Translations under genes and position numbers: made by a program | Notes under the pieces: model-generated | What the model was told of the DNA's origin: nothing | The model's database searches: none | Seen by the model: only the letters and a program-made list of their open reading frames with translations | Source of the DNA: Lentisphaerota bacterium | GTDB lineage: Bacteria; Verrucomicrobiota; Lentisphaeria; Victivallales; Victivallaceae | DNA: 64,000 nucleotides | Assembly: GCA_015061605.1 (NCBI GenBank) | Contig: SUWH01000008.1 | Span: 38,614 to 102,613 of the forward strand | Direction of reading: 5' to 3' | Part shown: piece after piece, positions 8,418 to 17,065 of the stretch | Numbering within the stretch: the stretch's first letter is position 1 | Layout: every line of letters begins with the position of its first letter

Positions 8418-9050
8418 ATGAAAAAGTTTACTGTAATTGCTTCGTTGCTGTATCTCGGAACCATGCTTTACGCTGAAGCGGCAAAAGAGATCGCCCTGCC
8501 CCCGCCGGATCTGAAATCCGGAAAACCGTTTATGCAGTGTGTTGCCGAAAGACGTTCAAAGCGGAAGTTCAGCACCAAAGCATTGCCGATGCAGACCATT
8601 GGCGAAATATTGTATGTTGCAGACGGAGTTTCCAGTAAAGACGGCAGAAAGACCGTCCCGACCGCCCGCAATAAGCAGAATCAGAGCGTTTATGTTTTCA
8701 CCGCAGACGGAGTCTATCTCTACAACAGCCGGAAGCACGCGCTGGAGCTGGTGAAAAAAGGGGATTTCCGGAAGCTCTGCGGTAAACAGCCGTTCCATAA
8801 GAAAGCACCGCTGGTGCTGGTCTTTGTTTCTGATATGAAAGCAGTCGGCAGCACCCCGGAAGAACAGGCGATGTATGCGGGCAACCATTCCGGAAGCGCT
8901 TCGCAGAATGTCTATCTCTATGCGGCAAGCCAGGGACTTTCCACGGTGGTCTGCGGTTTGCTCGACCGGAACACCCTCAAAAAACTTCTGAACCTCAAAG
9001 CCGATCAGATGGTCATTTATTCCCAGCCGGTAGCATATCCGGCAATGTGA
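8418..9050 (+). CDS. Secreted nitroreductase-family (SagB/ThcOx-type) protein
   Basis: 210 residues with an N-terminal signal peptide ending near MLYAEA. The mature part has the nitroreductase fold: ERRSKRKFSTKALPMQTIGEIL (FMN-binding Arg cluster and first helix), TVPTARNKQNQSVYVF, and a late ASQNVYLYAASQGLSTVVCG helix. It resembles the SagB-type oxidoreductases annotated in many anaerobes, whose natural substrates are usually unknown. Export is unusual for an FMN enzyme. A strong AGGAGG precedes the ATG. The gene has its own promoter and a shared bidirectional terminator. Confidence 0.82.
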   Translation: MKKFTVIASLLYLGTMLYAEAAKEIALPPPDLKSGKPFMQCVAERRSKRKFSTKALPMQTIGEILYVADGVSSKDGRKTVPTARNKQNQSVYVFTADGVYLYNSRKHALELVKKGDFRKLCGKQPFHKKAPLVLVFVSDMKAVGSTPEEQAMYAGNHSGSASQNVYLYAASQGLSTVVCGLLDRNTLKKLLNLKADQMVIYSQPVAYPAM

Positions 9051-9083
9051 GGGGATCTCCCCTTATCAGGAACAGACAAAATA

Positions 9084-9122
9084 AAACAACCGGGTGAACG
9101 TTTTACATTCACCCGGTTGTTT
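9084..9122. terminator. Bidirectional terminator between convergent genes
   Basis: A 15-bp perfect stem, AAACAACCGGGTGAA with its complement, with A-rich and T-rich flanks on both sides. It serves the nitroreductase (plus) and the pilin-glycosidase operon (minus). Confidence 0.9.
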
Positions 9123-9144
9123 ATGTTTCCGGATAATGGACTGA

Positions 9145-9669
9145 TTACTTCTTTTCTTCGACCGCTTTTTTGATGATATTCATCACCGGATTGCGGAAAG
9201 AAGCTTTGCCAACAGCATTCCGGAAAAGCAGATGTACGTTGAAACGTTTGACCGGTTTCACCGCCTCGTAAACCAATTCCGTCTTCGCCCAATCGTGATT
9301 GGAATATTTGAACGGAGCAATCAAGCCGAATTTACGGGTGTTGTCAGCGAAAGTAACATCAACATAAATCGCATAGCCGCTCGGAGAAAGCGTTCTGCCG
9401 GCCGGGACTTCAGCAAGTTTGCTCTCCGCAGAAATCACGATCTTGTCTCCGGCCGCAACCACAGGCTTGAAGTCATAGACAATAAACACACCTTCATCAG
9501 TCTTGCCGCTACCGATGCAATGATATTCCTTGCCGATATTGTCGATGACAGTACTTTTAGCTGATCTCATCACCCGCCACGGACGCTTCAGGAATAAATT
9601 CACCGGTTCAGCAGCCCCGAGAATAAATGCGGAAACAGCCAACAGCGCAACAACGACTTGTTTTTTCAT
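9145..9669 (-). CDS. Small secreted beta-sandwich-like protein
   Basis: 174 residues with a signal peptide (MKKQVVVALLAVSAFILGAA). The mature protein alternates short hydrophobic strands with charged turns and ends VKRFNVHLLFRNAVGKASFRNPVM, a pattern seen in carbohydrate-binding beta-sandwich modules (CBM4/9-like). No enzyme motif is visible. It is the last gene of the operon prepilin, GH71/99-like glycosidase, this gene. A protein of similar size and design (32.2 kb) holds the equivalent place in the second pilin-glycosidase operon. Glycan binding is inferred. Confidence 0.6.
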   Translation of the reverse strand: MKKQVVVALLAVSAFILGAAEPVNLFLKRPWRVMRSAKSTVIDNIGKEYHCIGSGKTDEGVFIVYDFKPVVAAGDKIVISAESKLAEVPAGRTLSPSGYAIYVDVTFADNTRKFGLIAPFKYSNHDWAKTELVYEAVKPVKRFNVHLLFRNAVGKASFRNPVMNIIKKAVEEKK

Positions 9670-9701
9670 TTTTTTTGATCCTCTTTTTTTATATTGATCT
9701 T

Positions 9702-12563
9702 TTATCGGATACCCCGAATGATTTTGAACGAACGCAGCACTCCTTTGAATGGCTTGGGGGCTGCCGCTTTCTGCAATATAACGTTATCGCGTCGGACAAG
9801 CCCGAATACTGCCGGTGTCGGCTTCGCAGCCCGGAGTGAAAGCGGAACAGTACAGCTTTTGCCGTTGACCGTCAATGTGAGCTGCTTGAGATCATAAACT
9901 GCCCTGATATCATTCCACTGATTCACAGCTATCGGCAATTCAGTTTTAAATACGGCAGAAGGATTCAGCAAATTACGTCCCATGTGCGAAAATGCCGCCT
10001 GCAATTTACCCTGATTGATCAACAGATGCAAGCCTCCGGGTTGATAACTGGTCTGTGAAAACAATGCCATGTTTTCTGCAGATTCCGGACGGCAGGAAAA
10101 TTCAAGCGTAAATGCTCCGACAGGCAGCGTATCCATCGGAAATGAAATATAATTACCTTTACCGTCGAACTTCAATCCCCATTTGCCATCAGGCTGCTTT
10201 TCCCATGCCGGAGCAGTACATTTGACCTGCTTCGGAACCCCATTGTTCCACATGCTGTAACAATAACGGTAGCCGTTGCCCAATGCGGCATCGTACGCCG
10301 GTTTATCATTGCAAATCAACAGAGCTCCATGTTCGGGTGAAAATTTGTAATCAAGGGTTTCGATCCGGTCGGCATTGATTTCTGCCGCGACAGTCTTGCG
10401 TTCCACAGCTGAATATACCGGCTGCTTCAGCACCGTTTCATCTTTGCTATCCTTGCAAATTCTGACTTCAGAACGGAAAATATTTCCATTCATATCTATC
10501 GCCCGCAGGTGATAAATACCGGTACTGCCGTATTCACGGGGCAGCTGAACGTTGAATTCCACACTTTTTTTGTTGATATCATACGGATGATCAAAGAGAC
10601 GCTGCCGCATTTCCCAGGTAAGGAAACGATGGCCGCCAAGCGGAACGGAGAATTTTTTCAGTTTACGCAACTCATCCACAGTCAACCGGGATGAACCGAT
10701 TTCACCGAATTCAACATTCACCGCTTTCACATCCCGGGGCAGAGCGAGAACCAGTTTACTTCCGGTCGCCCATGCCAGCATATTGCCGAAAAGCCGGTTG
10801 TCCATTTTGACTATACGTCCGAATCCGGCATAGGGACGTCCCCATGGCTGAAACTGAAAATTGCTGCTGTTTTCAACAGTGATACGGCAATCAGTCATCA
10901 GCGAACCGGGCGCACTCAACTGCAAGGTCACGATATCGCGGGAGTTCCGGTCAAATTTTTCACCGAATGCATAAATTTCCCGATCCCGGTCCAATATTTC
11001 AACCGCCCGGAGATTCCGGGGGGCGGTCAACTTGACGGAGGCATGGTCGATTCCATTTTTGCGGGTGATTTCAAACTTGAATTCTTCCGGAGCAAACATA
11101 TCCCGCAACGGCATCAGGATCTCTTTCATATCCCAATTGTGATTGTATTCGATGCGGGTATGACGGCAGGTAAAACGACGGATCTTATTGCGGTAATCGA
11201 TCTCAATCACCGGTGTAACAGTCTGAACACCGGAAATATTTTCAGATGGGAAAGTATAAGTTATATCGCTCAATTTTGACGGATCAAATTCTTTCCATTG
11301 TGAGCGCCACAATGTTTTGCCGTTTTCATCGTTAAAGTTAAGTTTGAACCGGATCTTGTCCGTCGAACCATCGGGGATATTCAAAATTTCAATGCGGTAC
11401 TTCTCGCCGACAGGGACAGTGCGCCGCACCGAAACGACCAGATTAGGTATCGAAAGATCATCCCCCGGATTGGGAGAGGGAGATTTGCCATTGAGAAAAT
11501 CGGCATAATAACGGATCAACCGCTGAAAAGAGCGGCTGTTGAGCACCGTCGGCTGAAATGAGGTATTTTCATTGGCTTCATTCCACTCGACCAGAGAAAC
11601 GATATCCGGATTGAGATGTAAAGCACCATCCATGGCATGGCGGAACTGACTGGTTCCGAGTTCGGCTTCATTGGTTCCGCTCATGTGTCCGATATAACCA
11701 TGCCGGATGTCATATCCCAGCAAACGTCCGGGCCGTTGAGCGTATGCTTCAGCGACCAGCGGGCCGAGATAATCCCGGTTGAGCTTGTAATAAAAACTGC
11801 GTATCAGCGGATAATCTGTTTCCGGAGAACGGTGCATATGATAATCGGTAACGGTGATTCCGTCAAATTTATCCAGCAGAGCAACGACTTGCTTTTTCAG
11901 TTTTTCCACTTTCGCGTCAGAAACCCTGCCGCGGTTGTTGTTGTATTCCGCAAAAATATCCGGCCAGAAACCACAGAAAAATATCGGATCATCAACTCCG
12001 CCCTGACGGTAATATTCCCGGATATTGGCAAGAGCGTTCCCGCGCGGTGAAAGATAGGGGAAAAATACGATACGACCGTTGATTTTGAAGGTCAGCGGTG
12101 AAGCTTTGGCATAGCGGGCATTGGCGATAAAACGTTCTTTCTGCCCGCCCCACGACATACCTGCCATAAACTGCAATCCGGGAACCGGATGGCTTTTGAG
12201 CATACGTAAAGCATCGGGGTAACGGCTGGCGTAGGCATTTCCAAGCATGGTGAATCCGGCGATGCCGTATTCCATCACCGCCTGTGCGTCGCGCTGAAAT
12301 CCGATCGCCGGATTCATATCCCGGTAATTTCTGGAGTGATAAAGCGGCCGGTCGAGCCACTCGTCAAGATAGTTGCCGTAAAGGTCGTAGGGCTGGATAC
12401 GGGCAAAGATCCTGGTATGCGGCAAGACTCTCTGCCGGGGACCGATCAGCATGGGAGACGTATAAACAGATTCCTTTACCGGCAAAGCAGAGTTTGCCGT
12501 CGTGATCGTCCCGACAGCCAAAAGGACAGTGGCAAAAGCAAATTTCATTTTCATATTAATCAT
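9702..12563 (-). CDS. Secreted GH71/GH99-like glycosidase with C-terminal LamG-type domain
   Basis: 953 residues. An N-terminal signal peptide is followed by a TIM-barrel-like region (about 35-370) with [48 protein letters not shown] and [14 protein letters not shown]. The order and the closing EWNE motif recall GH71/GH99 endo-acting enzymes. The middle (about 400-750) is beta-rich, and the last 150 residues ([13 protein letters not shown] to [10 protein letters not shown]) look like a concanavalin/LamG glycan-binding module. The start codon overlaps the prepilin stop (ATGA), indicating translational coupling. Substrate unknown; the family call is pattern-based. Confidence 0.6.
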   Translation of the reverse strand: MINMKMKFAFATVLLAVGTITTANSALPVKESVYTSPMLIGPRQRVLPHTRIFARIQPYDLYGNYLDEWLDRPLYHSRNYRDMNPAIGFQRDAQAVMEYGIAGFTMLGNAYASRYPDALRMLKSHPVPGLQFMAGMSWGGQKERFIANARYAKASPLTFKINGRIVFFPYLSPRGNALANIREYYRQGGVDDPIFFCGFWPDIFAEYNNNRGRVSDAKVEKLKKQVVALLDKFDGITVTDYHMHRSPETDYPLIRSFYYKLNRDYLGPLVAEAYAQRPGRLLGYDIRHGYIGHMSGTNEAELGTSQFRHAMDGALHLNPDIVSLVEWNEANENTSFQPTVLNSRSFQRLIRYYADFLNGKSPSPNPGDDLSIPNLVVSVRRTVPVGEKYRIEILNIPDGSTDKIRFKLNFNDENGKTLWRSQWKEFDPSKLSDITYTFPSENISGVQTVTPVIEIDYRNKIRRFTCRHTRIEYNHNWDMKEILMPLRDMFAPEEFKFEITRKNGIDHASVKLTAPRNLRAVEILDRDREIYAFGEKFDRNSRDIVTLQLSAPGSLMTDCRITVENSSNFQFQPWGRPYAGFGRIVKMDNRLFGNMLAWATGSKLVLALPRDVKAVNVEFGEIGSSRLTVDELRKLKKFSVPLGGHRFLTWEMRQRLFDHPYDINKKSVEFNVQLPREYGSTGIYHLRAIDMNGNIFRSEVRICKDSKDETVLKQPVYSAVERKTVAAEINADRIETLDYKFSPEHGALLICNDKPAYDAALGNGYRYCYSMWNNGVPKQVKCTAPAWEKQPDGKWGLKFDGKGNYISFPMDTLPVGAFTLEFSCRPESAENMALFSQTSYQPGGLHLLINQGKLQAAFSHMGRNLLNPSAVFKTELPIAVNQWNDIRAVYDLKQLTLTVNGKSCTVPLSLRAAKPTPAVFGLVRRDNVILQKAAAPKPFKGVLRSFKIIRGIR

Positions 12564-13276
12564 GGTTGTGGAAACTGACGGGCAAATGCCCCCATATACT
12601 GATCTTTATCCCAAATTATTTTTCTGCGTTCGACAGCAGATGCATGAGTAGCGTGTCCATCCGCCCAGGTAATATTGCAGCCCTTGTTATGAGCAGCACT
12701 CAAAGAAGACGAGCTTGAACCGTTTGCAGAAGGCATACGGATCGCATAGTTAGTATCACCCCCGAGGTTGTTATCTCCCAGCATAACTGTTTTGGATGGA
12801 GAACGCAAATCTTTTATTTTGGCAGGCGGCAGATACTTGGCAATACCGGGAACATTTCCGCTTCCTCCGATATGTCCGGCATTGTAACCGTAGCTTATAC
12901 GGGTATAACGGGAAGCGGTTACAGTATTTGCCCGGACTTCAAGAACATATGTCAGTTGATTTCCCGTGCTTTGGTTCAATATATTGTCGCAGATCATCAT
13001 CACCCCTTTGATGTACCCTTTATCTCGCAAACCGAAGGCCCAGTTCCAAGTATATTTGGCGCTATCTCCTGAATTACCGGTTCTGTTGACAGGAGGATAA
13101 GTGTCAGAATAGTCGGAAGTATAAGAAATTATTGAAGCCCCGAGCTGTCTCAGATTGGAAAGACACTTCGTGGTACGTCCGCGTTCCCGGGCTTTCTGCA
13201 ATGCCGGAAGCAGCATGGCTGCTAAAAGGGCAATTATTGCAATTACAATGAGAAGCTCAATGAGGGTAAAGTCCAT
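12560..13276 (-). CDS. Prepilin-like protein (type II pseudopilin, DGH C-terminus) with disrupted leader
   Basis: 238 residues as it can be read here, starting MDFTLIELL. The [19 protein letters not shown] helix is the type IV pilin/pseudopilin N-methylation domain. The ending [18 protein letters not shown] carries the DGH motif common in PVC-group pilin-like proteins. A better start, ATG at 13349 with AAGGAAAGGA 8 nt upstream, is out of frame by +1 because the 34-bp leader unit is present twice. With one copy, that start would read [13 protein letters not shown] and run straight into MDFTLIELL. In this state, translation needs reinitiation at 13276; the out-of-frame leader peptide stops about 12 nt downstream of that ATG. 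The glycosidase gene follows with an ATGA overlap. Confidence 0.85.
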   Translation of the reverse strand: MDFTLIELLIVIAIIALLAAMLLPALQKARERGRTTKCLSNLRQLGASIISYTSDYSDTYPPVNRTGNSGDSAKYTWNWAFGLRDKGYIKGVMMICDNILNQSTGNQLTYVLEVRANTVTASRYTRISYGYNAGHIGGSGNVPGIAKYLPPAKIKDLRSPSKTVMLGDNNLGGDTNYAIRMPSANGSSSSSLSAAHNKGCNITWADGHATHASAVERRKIIWDKDQYMGAFARQFPQP

Positions 13277-13338
13277 GGACTTTACCCCGACATGTCGGGG
13301 TAAAGTCCATGGACTTTACCCCGACATGTCGGGGTAAA
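13264..13338. repeat. 34-bp palindromic tandem duplication in the prepilin leader
   Basis: Two identical 34-bp copies (13271-13304 and 13305-13338), plus 7 more matching bases at 13264-13270. Each unit contains the perfect palindrome CCCCGACATGTCGGGG and an inverted GTCCATGGAC, so the region forms nested hairpins. 34 is 3n+1, so each gain or loss shifts the prepilin frame relative to the start codon at 13349. Confidence 0.95.
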
Positions 13339-13457
13339 CGATGTTTCATCAAACAAATCCTTTCCTTAAGTTATTGATGATGTTCCAAATCATTTATTTG
13401 CCAAATTTCATCTGCGATAAACAGGTTGAAAAACAAATAAAAAACTGACACACCATA

Positions 13458-13486
13458 AAGTTATCACAAAAAAGGTGTTTTGTCAA
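13458..13486 (-). promoter_or_regulatory. Promoter for the prepilin-glycosidase operon
   Basis: On the minus strand, a perfect TTGACA, 17 nt, TAACTT; the predicted 5' leader to the ATG at 13349 is about 100 nt. Confidence 0.6.
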
Positions 13487-13816
13487 GCATGTGACAGCTT
13501 TTTATCAAAAAAAAGTTGTTCCCTCTTTTTTTGTACAGCAACAACTTTGCGGCGTGAGAATAGCAAAACCATCACCAGCAGGGAAGAATTTTTGGAGAAA
13601 TTGGAAACCGGATTTGCTCCGGGAAAGGTAAAAGAATTGATTATTATCAATCATGCTGAAAACGCAGGAGAATTTGAGCTTGGCAGCAGAGCAGAAAGTT
13701 TTGAACTGCTTACCGACAGCCAAATACAGCGTTTGAAACACCATCTTGCTCCTAATGCTTTGATAGACTTGAGGATGTGCAGTGGAGTCAAAGATAAAAA
13801 CGGAGAAAAAGTTTGA
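13475..13816 (+). pseudogene. Degenerate ORF, probable gene remnant
   Basis: A 113-residue frame with a GTG start, no Shine-Dalgarno, and a start overlapping the divergent prepilin promoter. Only the part from about residue 35 looks protein-like: EFLEKLETGFAPGKVKELIIINHAENAGEFELG, then LRMCSG. This vaguely resembles caspase-like/DUF4347-type domains, in which a strand ends in a His and a later strand in a Cys/Ser. The expected downstream part is missing. I treat it as a fragment; no function is claimed. Confidence 0.4.
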
Positions 13817-13934
13817 CAAATGCTCTGCCATGCACTACATTAAAGTAAACATCTTATCACAACAAGGCTATATGCCGTAGGTGTTACATAACCAATAGTT
13901 ATTGAGCACAGCGGTCATAACGAATATATACCCA

Positions 13935-14123
13935 TTATCCATCTTTGCGCTTTTGAATACGCATATTGTGCATACGTTCAGAAAAGCCGCCGTTATCCAA
14001 AAATATGGCGGCTTTTTTCTCAATCTGCCGTTTCAAGAAATAACTTGCCGTATCAATAAGTAACAGCACTGCGTTGGCAACCAGTACGGATAGATACGGA
14101 GAAATGATTTTCAGCCCATACAA
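13935..14123 (-). pseudogene. Out-of-frame suffix domain of the four-helix-bundle protein
   Basis: A 62-residue frame (TTG start, no ribosome site) reading VANAVLLLIDTASYFLKRQI and FLDNGGFSERMHNMRIQKR. This is the C-terminal suffix domain that normally continues the four-helix-bundle protein in the next entry, here shifted by one base. Removing 10 nt between the two TCCGTA copies at 14095-14110 fuses it in frame to the upstream domain, giving one protein of about 190 residues from the ATG at 14511. Confidence 0.75.
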
Positions 14124-14511
14124 TAAATTCTCTGAACTCTTTTTTACTGTTTATGCGGCGTTTGATAAACTCGAGATAGAGTAAATCATCTTTGAGCCAC
14201 AGGGATTCTCCGTGCTGTCGCAGATAATCCTGATAATCCAGTTTGAGTTCTTCCAGAGAAGCCCGGGCAACGTTGTAAAGATTAAGTTCCAGTTTGGCGG
14301 ATGTTGCGGCATCAACGGAACCTTCGGCAATATTCTGTACTCCGGAACGTGCCGCCTGTACCATCTGATCACAACTGCGGCTTTCCGCTGGAATATACAA
14401 TTCAACAAAACGCACGGTAATATCATAAATCAACTGTGCCAGTTGAAAAGATTTCAATCTGCGGTACCCGCCCGAAGGGAGTAATAAATCTCCGTTCTTA
14501 TCCGTCCCCAT
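14053..14511 (-). CDS. Four-helix-bundle protein (S23/IVP-related), frame-interrupted
   Basis: 152 residues from the ATG at 14511 (AGAGGGA 5-6 nt upstream); the open frame extends to a GTG at 14535. The core GYRRLKSFQLAQLIYDITVRF, QMVQAARSGVQNIAEGS and NVARASLEELKLDYQDYLRQ matches the four-helix-bundle family related to 23S rRNA intervening-sequence proteins (function unknown). The frame ends early, in FSVSIRTGCQRSAVTY, at a pair of decamer repeats; the missing suffix domain follows in another frame. Both the initiation region and the break lie in 10-bp ACGGA-type repeats. It is downstream of the 337-residue membrane protein. Confidence 0.75.
   Translation of the reverse strand: MGTDKNGDLLLPSGGYRRLKSFQLAQLIYDITVRFVELYIPAESRSCDQMVQAARSGVQNIAEGSVDAATSAKLELNLYNVARASLEELKLDYQDYLRQHGESLWLKDDLLYLEFIKRRINSKKEFREFIVWAENHFSVSIRTGCQRSAVTY
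14096..14110. repeat. Decamer repeat pair at the frame break of the four-helix gene
   Basis: Two ACGGA cores on the plus strand, exactly 10 nt apart (14096-14100 and 14106-14110). On the coding strand this is TCCGTA repeated with 10-nt period. Loss of one 10-nt unit restores the full-length frame. Confidence 0.8.
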
Positions 14512-14530
14512 CCGTCCCTCTCCGTGTAAA
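14491..14530. repeat. Four-copy degenerate decamer array at the start of the four-helix gene
   Basis: Four consecutive 10-mers, each beginning TCCGT on the plus strand (14491, 14501, 14511, 14521). On the coding strand they contain the ribosome-binding site, the ATG and the first codons (MGTDKNG). Orientation is opposite to the pair at 14.1 kb, so the arrays flank the conserved core as inverted repeats. Confidence 0.85.
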
Positions 14531-14531
14531 A

Positions 14532-15545
14532 TCACCGGTTTTCCGGGATGACTTCGTGCATATCAAAGGCATCCTGATTTATCAACTGTTTCAATTCATT
14601 TATAAACCGTTCGGCACCGATACTTTCTCCTTTTGGAACACTCAACTTGATTTCCTCGGTGTTCCCCGGGTAGTCTTCATAGTACAGAATGTAAGTATCC
14701 TGTTCCGGACGGCGCAGTTTCCAGAAAAAGAGTCCAAGCACTCCCGGCAGCAAACTGCACACCAGTACTGCGCCAAGCATTACCGGATCTTCGGTAAACG
14801 CGACATAAATCACCAATCCAAGCGGCGGCAGCCAGAAAAGCGAAGCCAGAGCTGCCGCGATAATATTTCTCCATTTATATTTGTTTTGAATGTGGTCAAT
14901 TTCCGGCATTATCTCCCATAACTCAAAAGAATTTATTTTGATATTGTTTTCGTTGCAGAACTTTATCTCCTGCCGGTAAAGTTCCGCCTGCATATCTTCA
15001 AATTTGAACCGGGCAAGCGGGCTGTCCTGAATGGTGATACCACGCTGTGAAATGCGGCATATCCCGGAAATTTTATCTGCCAGCATTTTAGCTTCATCAC
15101 GGAAATCCAAAAGATAATGGATGTGTAAATTCCCGACACTGGATTCCTGATGTTCAAAATAAAACAGACCTTCCTGCTCCTTTTTCCTGTCCCGAAAAAT
15201 GTAAAACAGACTCTGCCGGAAATACGGAACCGGTCCCAACAGGATCGCCAACAGCATTGATCCGCCTTTGATGAACTTCCATTCGCCGTCCCGTATCATA
15301 AAAAACAATACCGCCCCCATCAAGGCACAGCCGAGAATAACGACAACCCATGCCAGTATCAATGGAAAAAGCCGCGGCTTGGAAGGAGCAAATTCACCGT
15401 ATTCCGGAACCAGCTCATCGATTGCAAAAGTTTCTTCAAAAACAACTTTGCGCCACTTCAAATGGGTGACAGAAACAGTTTTTTCTCTTTCATCCAACTC
15501 AAAAATCTGAGTCAAACCGGGAACTTTCATCGTAAAACGCGGCAT
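14532..15545 (-). CDS. Membrane protein of unknown function
   Basis: 337 residues. After about 50 soluble residues come two membrane helices (about 55-75 and 87-105), a soluble domain of about 120 residues, and two further helices (about 230-275). The C-terminal tail (YILYYEDYPGNTEEIKLSVP) is beta-rich. I recognise no domain. The ATG at 15545 follows AAGGAG at 11 nt and is preferred to the longer frame, which overlaps the symporter. It lies 40 nt after the alanine symporter and is probably co-transcribed with it and the four-helix gene. Confidence 0.6.
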   Translation of the reverse strand: MPRFTMKVPGLTQIFELDEREKTVSVTHLKWRKVVFEETFAIDELVPEYGEFAPSKPRLFPLILAWVVVILGCALMGAVLFFMIRDGEWKFIKGGSMLLAILLGPVPYFRQSLFYIFRDRKKEQEGLFYFEHQESSVGNLHIHYLLDFRDEAKMLADKISGICRISQRGITIQDSPLARFKFEDMQAELYRQEIKFCNENNIKINSFELWEIMPEIDHIQNKYKWRNIIAAALASLFWLPPLGLVIYVAFTEDPVMLGAVLVCSLLPGVLGLFFWKLRRPEQDTYILYYEDYPGNTEEIKLSVPKGESIGAERFINELKQLINQDAFDMHEVIPENR

Positions 15546-15585
15546 GGCGTATCGGCTCCTTTTGTAATGAAAAATTTTACTGGAT

Positions 15586-16968
15586 TCAGTTTTCTTTATC
15601 TTCTCCGACACAATCGGGATCATTCATATCCAAATTGTTGCTCCAGAGATATTTTTCAGTTTCAGCAACTACAACTTTATTCAGCAGCAGCAAGCTGATA
15701 ACGTTGGGAATGACCATCAAGCCATTGGATAAGTTGGCAAAATCCCACGCCACAGTGAGTGAAGTCACCGCTCCGAGGAAAGCTACCAATGTATAGAGGA
15801 TTTTGTAGGCAAACATCGCGGCAGGTTTGTTGATCAAAAAGCGCAAACACTCCTGACCGTAATAGAACCATCCCAGCAAGGTGGTAACAGCAAAGGCAGA
15901 AATAGCAAATGTCAGCAAATATTTACCGACATAGGGAAGCTGGCGGAAACAGGCTTGAGTAAGAATACCGCTCTGGCTGTTCTCTACAACCGCAGGATTG
16001 GCAAGACAGCAGGAAACGATAACGATACCGGTCATCGCACAGATGATGATGGTGCAGAAAGTTCCAAAATAGGAAACCAGTCCCTGACGGACCGCGTTGC
16101 GGGTCATGGAACTTGCGGCAACGATCGGTTCAGATCCCATACCGGCTTCGTTGGAAAAAAGCCCGCGGGCGATACCGTAACGCGCCGCCAGCATAAAGCC
16201 GCTGCCGATAGCACCGCCAAGGGCCGCTTCGGAAGAAAACGCGCTGCGAATAATGACCATTGCCGCTTCGCCGAGGTAAGCCCGGTTGAAAATCAACAGC
16301 GCAATGCATCCGGCGAGGTAAATAAAGGACATAAAGGGAACCATGACGGTACAGAATTTGGCAATACTCTGCAAGCCGCCGATAATAACCAGACCGACCA
16401 ATACGGCAACGGCAACACCGACGGTCCATCCGGGCACTCCGAATGTGTCATTGACCACAGTGGCAATGGCGTTGCTCTGCACCATATTTCCGGTACCGAG
16501 AACGGCGAAACTTCCGGCAACGCAGAAAGCAACCGCCATCCATTTCCACTTCAATCCGCGGGCGATGGTGTACATCGGACCGCCGTGGACTTCGCCTTTT
16601 TCATCTTTTACGCGGAACTTGACCGCCAGAAGTGATTCAGCATATTTGGTCGCCATGCCGAACACCCCGGTGATCATACACCAGAAAACCGCACCGGGAC
16701 CGCCAAGCACGATAGCGGTCGCCACTCCGACGACATTTCCGGTACCGATAGTGGAAGCAAGTGCCACCGCCAATGCGGCAAAGGGAGCGACATTGCCATT
16801 GAGCTGATCGTCCCGCTTGGTAATAAGCTTTACCGCAGTTCCGAGATAGCGCTGGACGAAGCGGAGACGGAAGGTGTAAAAAAGGTGAGTTCCAAGCAGT
16901 AAAATAAGAAGAGGCGGTCCCCAGATAAAGGCATCAGCGGCTTTCAAGGCATTGACAGCAGTTTCCAT
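15586..16968 (-). CDS. Sodium:alanine symporter (AGCS family)
   Basis: 460 residues with about 10 membrane helices. The AGCS signatures are clear: GNVAPFAALAVALASTIGTGNVVGVATA near residue 60, GGPGAVFWCMITGVFGMATKYAE, and ARYGIARGLFSNEAGMGSEP near residue 270. It takes up alanine or glycine with Na+ across the inner membrane. The length is normal for the family. It has its own promoter (17.02-17.04 kb) and is the first gene of a probable three-gene unit. Confidence 0.93.
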   Translation of the reverse strand: METAVNALKAADAFIWGPPLLILLLGTHLFYTFRLRFVQRYLGTAVKLITKRDDQLNGNVAPFAALAVALASTIGTGNVVGVATAIVLGGPGAVFWCMITGVFGMATKYAESLLAVKFRVKDEKGEVHGGPMYTIARGLKWKWMAVAFCVAGSFAVLGTGNMVQSNAIATVVNDTFGVPGWTVGVAVAVLVGLVIIGGLQSIAKFCTVMVPFMSFIYLAGCIALLIFNRAYLGEAAMVIIRSAFSSEAALGGAIGSGFMLAARYGIARGLFSNEAGMGSEPIVAASSMTRNAVRQGLVSYFGTFCTIIICAMTGIVIVSCCLANPAVVENSQSGILTQACFRQLPYVGKYLLTFAISAFAVTTLLGWFYYGQECLRFLINKPAAMFAYKILYTLVAFLGAVTSLTVAWDFANLSNGLMVIPNVISLLLLNKVVVAETEKYLWSNNLDMNDPDCVGEDKEN

Positions 16969-17015
16969 AGAAATAGTTTCCCACGTTGTATTTCTTTAAA
17001 GATAATAATTCAGTT

Positions 17016-17044
17016 AATATAGCACCGCAAATTATGATTTACAA
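17016..17044 (-). promoter_or_regulatory. Promoter for the alanine symporter
   Basis: On the minus strand, TTGTAA, 17 nt, TATATT, about 48 nt before the ATG. Confidence 0.7.
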
Positions 17045-17065
17045 TATTTGCTTATAAAAAAATCA

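Noticed and set aside
13982..14018. Hairpin AAAAGCCGCC/GGCGGCTTTT with a T run, as a terminator for the 13.5-kb remnant
   Set aside because: It lies inside the coding region of the suffix domain on the other strand, and the upstream frame is probably not a real gene, so the fit may be chance.
14491..14530. Possible CRISPR-like array
   Set aside because: Units are 10 nt with degenerate spacers of 5 nt, far too short for CRISPR, and no cas gene is near.
14053..14535. Possible diversity-generating retroelement (the four-helix protein resembles accessory Avd proteins)
   Set aside because: No reverse transcriptase, template repeat or variable-region pair was found within the window.
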